Assembly (NCBI RefSeq): GCF_029784165.1
Contig: NC_073695.1
Location: 55,785,967 to 55,849,966, forward strand
DNA: 64,000 bases
Direction: 5' to 3'
DNA from: Wyeomyia smithii
Taxonomy: Eukaryota > Arthropoda > Insecta > Diptera > Culicidae
Shown piece by piece: positions 35,328 through 45,797 of this stretch; position 1 is the first letter of the stretch; the number at the start of each line of letters is the position of its first letter. Both the position numbers and the translations under genes were made by a program. The notes under the pieces were generated by a model that was not told the DNA's origin, did no database searches, and worked only from the letters and a program-made list of their open reading frames with translations.

Positions 35328-38300
35328 TCTTTCCAATTTTCAAAAACCTGGCAGAGATAAAACTACAGTGTAATCATTCTGAATTCTGAAAAAAAAATCT
35401 AAAAACAGTCAAACATCCGTAACCTAGTGGTTATCCAGCAGAGTTTTTTCATTTTTTTCTCATACTGAAAATTTATATCTTTCCTCTTGAATTGTTTTTT
35501 ACTCAGAGACGGCCATTTTACTGGATTTATCAATAAACTTAATAAAACATTCCTTTTGTTTTTCACATAATAAAGCTTAACTGTAACTGTTTCCAATTCG
35601 TATCAAATTCACTTTTGTTGCAAAGTTAGCTTTTGATCACGCAATATTGTTTCGTGGATCTTGAATGAATTTTTTGTTCGCAAATTGCTGCGATTCTGCT
35701 TCAGAAAGTATATTGTGGGATAGCAAAATTTGCAAAAACAAATCACACCTATTTTTAATGGACAGCGTCATTATCTTGATGCGTCGTTTCGGTGAAAAGC
35801 TATTCATGCTTGAAATTGTTTCGAATTGATGTTGCAAAAGTCGGGCAAGTCAAGTCAATCGGTGGATAAATGTCACACTTATTCGATGTTTTCATAATGA
35901 TACTGATTATGACATTTTCTGCTCGCTTTACTGGAAAAACACACTTTCGTGTTTATCATTGTTTACGATTTACTGATTACAAACTGTAAAAACAAATTTA
36001 ACTCGATTTTTAGAAATAAATTTTGCGACATTCAATGAGGTTTTGTGATAAGCATACATTCAGCTTTTAAGGAAAAATCTATCAAAACTTGTCCTCTACT
36101 ATCGATCAGTTTCAGTGTGCATCGCCAACGTTGACTGTGAATCTACAACTTTGCATAACATTACGAAATACTGACATCGAAAAATGACGAATGTCTCCGT
36201 GCACTTTTACCAATCTTGGTTAATGGATTAAACCAAAAATTCCTCATTTCTAAACACCATTCCCATTTCATCCGGTCACCAATCACCGCGGCAGCGCGGC
36301 TGCGGCGTAACGTGCAAAACACATAGATAGGTTAGACCCCGGCTGCAAAAAATCCAACGAAGAACCTTGAGTCGAGCACATTGATTTATGCGTTCGACAT
36401 TTTGAATAATTTTTCGCTGGCTTCAACTACCTACTATACCTACTACTTCTAGGAGCGCAACGAAGGGTTTACCGGTAAATACCGCGACACGAGGGGACAG
36501 CGGGAAACCGTTACTTCATCGGTATTTTGCCATTCCGGCAATTTTGCTCAGCACAGTAGGTACAGCTACACGTTTCTCATCGTTACAGTTTTTGACGTTT
36601 CCATTCCATCACTTCGTCAGCAGTTTTGAGACAATACACGGGGCGCCGCAGCGCCGGCCGGTGACACAACCGCTTTATGTCGCAAAGCAAAAAACAGGTG
36701 CCATTGCTTCAAGGAGTTTGTCCCCTCGACTAGTGATGCACACAGGAACTATGTAATTTTCCCAAAAATAACATAATTATCCGTTAACACTGTTCAAGGG
36801 TCCTGTTACCTTCACCTCAACTAAACGGTGGCAGCAGCAATTACATTTGAGTTGCTCCTTCACGTATGAACCGGTCCGCGAAGTTTTGGTCGTTTTTCTC
36901 TGGCGGGCAACAACGGCGAGTTTGTTTGTATCGACCGCGACCCACGGAACAACCAGTCGCACGGTCCGTTATGGTAATGCGGGGTGGGCAAAACGCGTTC
37001 GCACATGGAAGGTAGACTTGAACTTGACTCGAATTTGTTTACACACCGTTTCGGTTTTCGTTGCCCCTGGAAACCAGCTTTTTTATCGATGATGCGCACC
37101 AACAATCGATCGGTTTAGGTTCGGATGAACGTTGGTAACGAGTTATGACGGCTGAAGAAATGTGCGGCATTTGCGTGATTCAATGCTTCGAGGCGGGGGA
37201 AGTTCGACCGATTAGGGCTGGTCATGGAACAAGTTTATTGGTTTATCCGTACAATTTATTGCCGTGAGCACGAATGAAGGGGTTCGGAGTTCAAGCACCC
37301 CTTCCGCCAGGTGATAAAGTTGGGTGAAAACTTATCAGGAGCTAATCAAATAAACTGAAACAACATTGCCAAATTTGTAGCATAAATTTCATACAATTTA
37401 TGGAAATAAAAATTGAAAATTAAAACAAAAAAAAAGTTTATTAGAATGTGTTCATTAAAATTTTCACCTCTGTTATAAAAACTAATTTAAATCAAATTAC
37501 CTATCTAGGATTGTAAAAGAAGCAGTAAAGTGAGACTGAAAATCGTATTGTCATAAAATGTATTGCAAATTTAGGCAGAAACCTAGTAACTGGCAAAGAC
37601 AAACATCGCAATTGTCTAATAAAGTTATTTTTATTAATTTATCAGTTAATAGCTGAAAACGGAGCTTTAAATTTTAACCACAAGCTCTGAAATCAAAGTT
37701 GTACATACTTTAGCCTATTTTTTCGTTAGTTATATTGCTTTGTAACAATGTAAACAACCTCCCGCGAACTATCACTACTATGGCATCTGGTGCACTGATT
37801 TGGTCATTCGAGTTTCTCCCTTTCTCTTCTAGTGGTGTGATCTATGTTGCTTCACATGCAATGAATGCGCGATGGTCAGCTGTACGTATCGGCTAAAACA
37901 CTGCATAAACAACATTCGTTGGCCTTTGAATATACGAGCGATTTTTCCGCTCCTTGCATCGGAATCCGCAGAGTGCTACAGCACGCCACTATTCACTTTG
38001 TCGTGATTTAGGAAGACGTTTGCGTCACGAGACTTGCTCGTATTGTTACATTGTCAGCAGCAGGTTTGTCACGGTTCGACAAATTTTGAAACGTTTTATA
38101 ATATTTTCAACACTGGAATAGACCATTTTCCAAAACTGCCAATCGGCGAAAAAAAAACAAAACTCCCAAGAAAAGCAACTGCAACCTTCTGGTACTCCTC
38201 GAACGGCAAGGGCCCACCGTTTTTGTTATTGTTGGTGTGCACTCATCATTACCTTCAGACCTCAATAATCGGTTCCGTATCGCGCAGAAAGATCCGAGAA

Positions 38301-39010
38301 CAGGTTTTCGCCTGAGAACTGCCATAGTCGCCGTCGCGTTTTCGTAGTCGCCACCGCGCTTCTCTACCTCCGGTTTTCCTCCGGCCTAACTGCAATTTGA
38401 ACGTTTCCCTATGAACCATCGCAAAACCAGAACAGCGGCCCTAAACCTGTTCAGTCGAAGAAATCTTCTTATTTTCATTGATTTTGTTGTTGACCTTTTT
38501 CTGCCTATGCCTGGTTGGTACCGACCGGTAGCGTGGTTCCTTGACTTACTGACTACCTCAAGGGACTCGAGGAGGCACGGGCGGGGGAAAACCAGTTCCT
38601 TGGATCTTCCCGTCCAGGCTAACCTGACTCGTGGAACCAAGTGAAGGCCCGGGGGCGTAAAAAAAATGCACAGGAAAGTAAAATACGAAAAAAGAACAAC
38701 CAACGAAAGGCACATAAATTGCAACGAAATCTTATCAATGGCAAGGCGAAAATACGAAACAGACACTTGCTGCTGCGGTTCTGTCGATTCCGGTTCGGTT
38801 CGGGGGAAGAAAATGTCCTTTGTTTTTTATTTTGCGGCCATTTGTTTCGAAACGATTGCAGAGGGCTGTCTGGCTTTGTAGAGAAAGCTGATTTACGCTT
38901 CATTATGGGTGTTAAGTTTTATTAAATCACGAAAATAGCCAGTCTAGATAACTGCCTTCTTTAGCGAGAAATACTTTGCTCAGGAAAGATTGCGAATAAG
39001 CTACCAAATT
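35328..39010. other. Unassigned; GC-richer patches at 36280-37260 and 37990-38900
   Basis: The two patches carry overlapping open frames on both strands (36544-37105, 38034-38925) without conserved features; they may be regulatory. The rest is AT-rich. A 65-codon minus frame at 35399-35596 could be the tail of an old transposon but is not supported. Confidence 0.3.
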
Positions 39011-40604
39011 ACACTGTGCTACAGCGATTTAGAACTTCTAAAGTGACCAAGTGTAGGTTGTAGGTCTTGTTGAGTATAACATTCGCTCATACTAGAAATT
39101 TTCCAAACACCCCCAAAATCTGAAATTAATCGTCAAAATACGGTTTTTGGACCTCAGCGCATATAATATTTTTTAACTCAGTCATTTAACAACCGATTTT
39201 CAATATTTAAGCATTTTTAGAAAGAGGACAAATGGAGCTTCCACATAATATACAGGTTTTTACTAATATCAATAAAATATGTTGAGTTATTTGAGTTTAA
39301 ATCTAATTTTTTATATATTTTCACGCAGTTTTTCAATTTAATTTGAAATTTGCCGTTTATTTTTGTAAGAAACATACCACAAATATACTATAATTTTGAA
39401 AGTATATTCAATTTCGAATCAAACGAAAGTAGTTTTGTGGAAATCGGTTGATATTTGGCTAAGTTATATATTTTTTAAGAAAACCAGAATTTTTGGCTTC
39501 TATCGCACAATTATTTCACGGTGCCACAAATGATGCAAAAATGCAAGAACTTTTGATGTGACATAGTGTGGGTTGTAACTTTAGTCAAGTGTTACTTGCG
39601 CGTTTACATGAAGTTTTTCAAATACCCCGAATATTATAAGTTATGGTCAATACCCTGTTTTTTACCTTAGCTCACATTGTTATGTTTAATGCAGTTATTT
39701 TTCAACCGATTATTACAAAATGTGTGAAAAATGTGTGAAAAATTGCGAATTAATTTGAAAAAAATTGAAAATAATATAAACCATCTTATTTATTTTAAAA
39801 CTATTCATCACATATAGGTGAACTTTTTTGACATATTTATATGTTTCAAAAGCTCTATTTATCGTCTTTTTAAAACAGCCAAAATATAAAAAATCGGTTG
39901 AAAAATAACCGTATTAAACATAACAATGTGAGCTTAGGTAAAAAACAGGGTATTGACCATAACTTATAATTTTCGGGGTATTTGAAAAACTTCAAGTAAA
40001 CGCGCAAGTAACACTTGACTAAAGCTACAACCCACACTATGTCACATCAAAAGTTCTTGCATTTTTGCATCATTTGTAGCACCGTGAAATAATTGTGCGA
40101 TAGAAGCCAAAAATTCTGGTTTTTTTTTTTAAATTTATAACTTAGCCAAATATCAACCGATTTCCACAAAACTACTTTCGTTTGATTCGAAATTGAATAT
40201 ACTTTCAAAATTATAGTATATTTGTTCTATATTTCTTACAAAAATAAACGGCAAATTTCAAATTAAATTGAAAGAATGCGTGAAAATATCTGAAAAATTA
40301 GATTAAAACTCAAATAACTCAACATATTTTATTGATATTAGTGAAAACCTGTATATATTTTGAAAGCTGTTTTTGTCCCCTTTCTAAAACTACTTTAATA
40401 TCGAAACTCGGTTGATAAATGACTGAGTTAAAAAATATTATATGCAATGAGGTCCAAAAAATCGTATTTTGACCATAACTTCAGATTTTGGGGGTGTTTG
40501 GAAAATTTCTAGTATGAGCGAATGTTACACTCAACAAGACCTACAACCTACACTAGGTCACTTCAGAAGTTCTTGTATTTTTTTTTTCATTTGTAGCACA
40601 GTGT
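39011..40604. mobile_element. 1.6-kb foldback element with ~700-bp inverted arms
   Basis: The left arm (39011-39711) starts ACACTGTGCTACA; the right arm (about 39888-40604) ends with its exact complement TGTAGCACAGTGT. Matching blocks run all the way in: AACATTCGCTCATACTAG, CAAACACCCCCAAAATCTG, GTTGAGTTATTTGAGTTT, AATTATTTCACGGTGCCACA (against TAGCACCGTGAAATAATTG), and close to the centre CCTGTTTTTTACCT. The loop is about 175 bp. Arms differ by scattered substitutions and small indels. No open frame of note is inside, so it is non-autonomous. Fragments of the arms lie at 8359-8507 and 14979-15161. Confidence 0.9.
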
Positions 40605-40717
40605 TATTGGGAAATTTTATGGTGCTCGTCAGAGTTAGCAAGCACTGAGCGTTAAATCTGAGGTTGAAATTGGCGTTTCAAGAAGGCTTGACAATTTTCA
40701 ATAATACAATCGTTCAC

Positions 40718-41463
40718 ATAATTAAATAACAATTTTCTGTATTTAAGCGGATGTATAGATAATTTTCTGATCGGTTTTCTGCAAGAACGAAGGAAACCCG
40801 TTGAAACTTACCGAGTTATAAACATTTGAAATTGGACTTTGTTCGCTCCTGTTCCATTGCCAGATTGTCATTTTACACCACTATGTAGCAGAATTGTCTG
40901 AGAGACGTAGTTCTACGTCAAAAAATCGAAGATTTATATGCAAAGCCACGAGTGCAAGGTCGACGTGGAACTTCTTTGAATGAAGAACAAACAGCAAGTA
41001 AAATGATTTGTTTGAGCCTAAGGCAGACTCCTATATAGCCTCCCGAGTGCTCGCTGCTGCTGCTGCTAAGATATGACTATCCGTCGCACTGTTCGCTAGT
41101 AAAATGATTTATTTGAGCCCAAAGCAGACTCTTAGAGACAACAACCACAAACTTTCAAAACATTGTTTAGTTGTCCTGAAAAGGACAATTTGTTGTTTCG
41201 TGTAAAATCAAACTACGGAAACAGGAAATTGTTTCTAAGACGTGACAGCCCGTCACACCGTCCACTAGTCGCATAATTTAATTACAATTTTCTCTATATG
41301 GGCGGATGAACCAATTTTTCACTCGATTGCTGCAAGACTTGAAAAAAAAAAAGAATACTAAACGAGTGATAAAAATGTGTAATTGGACATGATTTTATCG
41401 TGATTTTCGAATGTTATATTACACCTCTATAAACTTTGTTGAAAAAACGTAGTTCTACGTCAA
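40718..41463 (+). repeat. Two diverged direct copies ending in a TAGTTCTACGTC palindrome
   Basis: 40718-40922 and 41272-41463 share the blocks TACAATTTTCT, GCGGATG, CTGCAAGA, TAATTGGAC or TGAAATTGGAC, TTACACC and ACGTAGTTCTACGTCAAAA. The palindrome GACGTAGTTCTACGTC is at 40904-40919 and, as ACGTAGTTCTACGT, at 41447-41460. Between them a second pair (AGTAAAATGATTTGTTTGAG near 40997 and its variant near 41098) is also duplicated. Confidence 0.65.
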
Positions 41464-41479
41464 AAAAAAAAACAAACTA

Positions 41480-42260
41480 AATTTTTTGTTTGTTTTTACT
41501 CAATTTTATCACCAATCATTCGAAATTTTATAAATTCGATATAATTCTACAACGAGCACAAAAATCTTCAAATCACCAGCATAGAACAGTTTAAAATCAA
41601 TTCAAAGACGAGCTGCGACATCATTGCTATAAAATACAAAGAGAAGTGGTCCTAGGTTACTTCCTTGGGGAACGCCACTCGGAATTCTATCACAAAGGTA
41701 TGATTGTAGCCATTTAATCAGGCTTTTGGAGACAGCCATTCTTGTGAGTTTGCGAGTACAATCCGATGGTTAATTTTGTTGAATGCAGCTTTCATATCCG
41801 TATATACAGCTTTAACCATTTCCGTATATACAGACACAGTCTGAGACGAAGCAAAGCAAGTTAGTTGTCACAGAACGGACAGGATAGAAACCATGTAGAT
41901 CAGTAAACATGCTGCTTTTGATTAAAACAATTTTTAACAAGCGCTTAGTGACGTAATGCCGCGATAGTTGATAACATCTTGCCAATCGGAGAAGTATGTG
42001 AGCTTTTCCTGAGAGCTGGAAACTTGCAGTGTTGTAAGGACAAGTCAAATATTTTTGCCAATGATTTTACGAGCTCATTTAAGCATCTTTAGAGAATGAT
42101 AACAGGTATAATAGCATCAGGCCCAGGAGTATTGGATGTCTTCAACGGTTCTGCCGCCTTTAGTAGCGATTTCTCGGTAATCTCAGAAACATCAGCTGAA
42201 CAGAAGCGGCGAGTACAGGTTGTTAGGCAGTGACCGTGGCTGTATTATATTCTATTATTG
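41480..42260 (-). pseudogene. Decayed LINE reverse transcriptase with YAGD instead of YADD
   Basis: The minus strand shows, from high to low coordinates, DLHGFYPVRSVTTNLLCF (41910-41860), then SGVPQGSNLGPLLFVFYSND (about 41685-41620) and KLFYAGDLKIFVL (about 41600-41560). These are consecutive palm boxes of a Jockey-type reverse transcriptase. The catalytic box has Gly for the first Asp. Frameshifts and a deletion between the boxes confirm it is dead. Confidence 0.85.
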
Positions 42261-42496
42261 GCTCAATAGTTGATTCATAGTCTAAAAAGGCATTTGCTGG
42301 GATTCCATCATTGTTCTTTCGCTTTGTCTAACAAAATTCGAGAAATGTTTTTAAGTTTCGTGGAAGGTAATTTTGCATGTTAGTAACATATTGTCTATAC
42401 AATCGTTTAATCTACGATACGATTTGCTTGCATGCTTGAAGTTGTTTCTAGTGAGTGGTGTACAAAATTTGCGATAGTGACATTGACGAGCATGTA
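42261..42496. other. Unassigned, probably LINE debris
   Basis: Likely the upstream part of the same LINE, too worn to translate. No other feature seen. Confidence 0.3.
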
Positions 42497-43125
42497 AAGG
42501 GTGATTTTTTAAGAACTTGGTTTTTCTTTAAAAAAAAAACGCATAAAAATTATAAAACTGTATGAAATCTTTATTTGAGCCGATAAATTGGTTTATGCCA
42601 TTTACTTTTTAAAGATAATTTAATTCAAATGTTGGCCATGGCTACGTTTTGAATGGTCCATACGAAAAGTCCAATTTTGGGTCACTTTCTCGAGCATTTC
42701 GGCTGGTATCTCGCGAATAACGCGTGTAATGTTGTCTTCCAAGGCTGGAATTGTTGTTGGCTTATCCGCATAGACGAGAGACGTAGCCCCACAAAAAATA
42801 ATCTAGCGGTAGTAAATCGCATGATCTAGGCGGCCAATTCACCGGTCCATTTCGTGAGATGAATTGCTCACCGAACACATTCCGCAATATGTCCATTGAT
42901 TCGCGCGATGTGTGGCACGTTGCTCCGTTTTGCTGAAACCACATGTCAACAAGACCCAGCAGTTCCATTTCCGGCAAAAAAAATCAGAAATCATCGCGCG
43001 ATAGCGAGCGTCATTGACCGTAACGTTGCGATTTTGATCATCTTTGAAGAAGTACGGACCAATGATGCCTCCAGCGTGAAAACCGCACCAAACAATTCGA
43101 ATTGACATTTCACGGCCTTCCACTA
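42497..43125 (-). pseudogene. Mariner/Tc1-superfamily transposase, C-terminal half with inverted-repeat end
   Basis: The minus strand reads VWCGFHAGGIIGPYFF (43090-43040) in one frame, then MWFQQNGATCHTSRESMDIL and PPRSCDLLPLDYFLWGYV in another, and near 42750-42640 pieces resembling the family's tail (ALEDNI and WTFRMDHSK type). In active relatives the second box is FQQDGATCH; here the catalytic Asp is Asn. The 3' end carries AAGGGTGATTTTTTAAGA (42497-42514), the terminal inverted repeat style of this group. The 5' half and the other terminal repeat are missing. Frameshift plus lost catalytic residue make it inactive. Confidence 0.85.
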
Positions 43126-44759
43126 CACTGGCTGATACGGCAGCAATATTTTCTTCTCTGTTTGTTTCTCATTCTCAAGTCTTCATCGCTCCGCCTACAT
43201 TGCAAAAATCTACGCTCAACTCAATACAAAAGCTCGCATAAATTCAACTTCATTCTTGTTTTTAACACGATAGCAAGCCTTTATAACTGTAGGAGATACA
43301 CGGTGTATAACAGAGTTAGTGAAATATGTTTTGTGAGTTTGTGAGCAGGCTTTGTTTTGCTCATCTTCATCTTAAAGAGAAACCAGTTTTCTTCCCTCTT
43401 AACAACTGCGAGCTTACATTCAATGTGCTGTACACCACCTGCTGTAGAGAGAGCGCAGAGTAATAGTTTCTCTGACGAAAAAACGCTCCTAATTTGACAG
43501 AGCAAAAATCCAGTGAATCTCTTGTGAATTGCTCATCCGCGCACGCAAGAAAAATAAAATAAATTGCTCGGCGATCAACTGAGCATTGCGTTACCGTTCT
43601 CATCGCTCTGGGGTGCGGCAAAAACAGTATAAAATCGAATTCTCTGCAAAATACGCACCTATGGTGAGTTGTTAATCTTCCTATAATATTAAATTCGAAA
43701 ACAGTTAGGATCTGGCTTCAATGTGAACCTAAATGTTTTGATATTTGGCCAACTTCTCTTCTAGTAAAGGAGAAGCTAGCGAAAACTACTCCCTCTTAAA
43801 CTGAGAGAGCAAATAAATGTTTATCCCTAACACGCGATGATAAAGAGTGAAAAGGAACTCAGCGACTGAAATACTCTACGCCTAAATGTGGATAATTACT
43901 CACTCTGTGTGAAAGAAGGGGTTTGGCAGGTAGAAAAGGAAATTTAAGCAAAAATCAAGAGAACGGAAGAAGCCTGTTTGTGAGTCACATGAAAACTGCT
44001 CGAATGCTCTTGCATCGATTTTAACAGGGCATGAAAAGGAAAGAAAATATTACCATGGAAGGGGGTCAAATTGATCAATTTTTATAATATTAATACATTT
44101 TTTTCAAAATTTGATTTAAAATTTAAATTTGAGAATTCTATCACCCAGATCAAATTGATCACCCTTTAAATCCATACATTCCACTGGAAATGTGTCAGTA
44201 TTCGATATGTTCATGATAAATGAGGATGTCTGAACTAAAAATTATCAATCACAGCTAGTTTGGAAACGAACATAATGAAATTTTGGGTTTAAATTTATAC
44301 GTGCTCTCATTTGATGATCGTTAGATCGATTCCAATTCGGTTTGTTTCAAAAGGTCAAAAGCTAACTAAAAACGTTGAAATTTCCCACATTACAATAATG
44401 ATATGGAATAATCATGATTGAAAATTAAATTTTTTGAGCTTTAATCGAACTTTATTCATTGCTCCAAATTTCACCTGGTTTACCCAATATTTTTTTGTTA
44501 TTTTGAAACTTGTTTGATCGAATTTAGTTGAGTTTTGACTGAGTTAGAAGAATTTTTTGAAAATATGTAAATTTGCACTGGATATGAAAGGGTAAACTTT
44601 GATAGGTACGTGAATCTTACAAAAGTTGCATTTCAGGACATATGAACTGTGCCTAGTGTTGTGAGATCAGTATCATTTGATCAGTATTTTTCATAACGAA
44701 TTTTCAGACGATCAACTTCACCCTTTCCACGGTTCTCGTTTGACAGCCAAAAAGTTCAT
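43126..44759. other. Unassigned sequence
   Basis: No supported gene. Short frames at 43102-43621 overlap on both strands. 44000-44750 is AT-rich. Confidence 0.3.
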
Positions 44760-44772
44760 CCTGATTTAATGA

Positions 44773-45174
44773 ATTTTTTTTGTGCAGACTCATCACTGCG
44801 ACCAGTGCTTAGATCTATCATTCATATCAGTGCTTGTGTGTGATTACCTTTCCGTTTCAAGCTTACTGCTCTACTATACCGAGCCTCCCAAGTTCATCCT
44901 AACAATATCGCCTAGTTACAATTCCCTGGAGGGAACTTTCATATGTTACTCATACCAGTTTTATTATAATAGGGACTTATTTTTGTAGAAGGAGAGTCAA
45001 CAAGGGTACTGTAGAATCCAGATTGAAGGAAGGGTACGTGGTGGGGAGCCTGAGAATAAACCCATGCCTAAAGTCCTTTGACAACCAAATGACCTGATTC
45101 TACTAAGATTCGAACCCACGACCACCCGCTTACCAAAGCGGACTCTGTAACCTTGCGGCTACGGAGCTCCCCCC
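44773..45174 (-). mobile_element. Complete tRNA-derived SINE, second family
   Basis: On the minus strand it starts with a G run and GAGCTCCG, then an A box TAGCCGCAAGG (inside 45161-45141) and a B box GGTTCGAATC (45116-45107), and ends in a short A tail next to 44773. The 13-bp direct repeat CCTGATTTAATGA flanks it exactly (44760-44772 and 45175-45187). The body of about 402 bp differs from the SINE at 25473, so this is a different family. The head looks like a tRNA with an intact T arm. A 68-codon + strand frame at 44782-44988 lies within it and is not a gene. Confidence 0.92.
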
Positions 45175-45187
45175 CCTGATTTAATGA

Positions 45188-45797
45188 TAGTGCCTAGCTG
45201 GAGCAAATGAAATAAAAATGAAACTTTTGCATACTGATCATTTTCTATGATTTGTTAATTTGTAGCTTATTAGATAGCTCCTTTATGGTCGCGAAATGAA
45301 AATAGTATCGAGGTGTTTTGGTGGCTTCATCTTCCCATTGTGATTAACCTAGAACATGTTCTAGGACTTGTGAATCGATTAATTTTGATTTTCAAAAACT
45401 TTAGTAAACAAAGATTTTAAATTTCTACAAGCTGTTTCTTTTGACGTTGACTAACGTCTATATCGAAGTTAGGCCCCTGAATTTGAAAATCTAGTAATTC
45501 AACCAGGGAAAACCAGAGAAAAGTGGTCAGGTTTTGAGCGCTTATTTTGCAGTCATCTATAATCAGGTTTTCGAGGTTTTGGCATCAATCGATCAGAAAT
45601 TCTTTTACGGTTAAATTTATGTAACAAAAACAAACTATTGTTTGAGATACACTATTGAAAAATTGGTAATTAATATCGATTGTCTAAATCATACCGCGCA
45701 GCCAATCACTACCTCTCTTCCCAAGCACAGTCGACACTAACGGATACAATCGATCTGACTTTGTTGTTATTGTTGTTGTCACTTTCTGTTTCCGATG
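45188..45797. other. Unassigned AT-rich sequence
   Basis: Nothing recognisable before the tandem array. Confidence 0.3.

Noticed and set aside
45105..45175. A functional tRNA gene on the minus strand
   Set aside because: The A and B boxes are tRNA-like, but the sequence is the head of a SINE with an A tail and exact target duplications.
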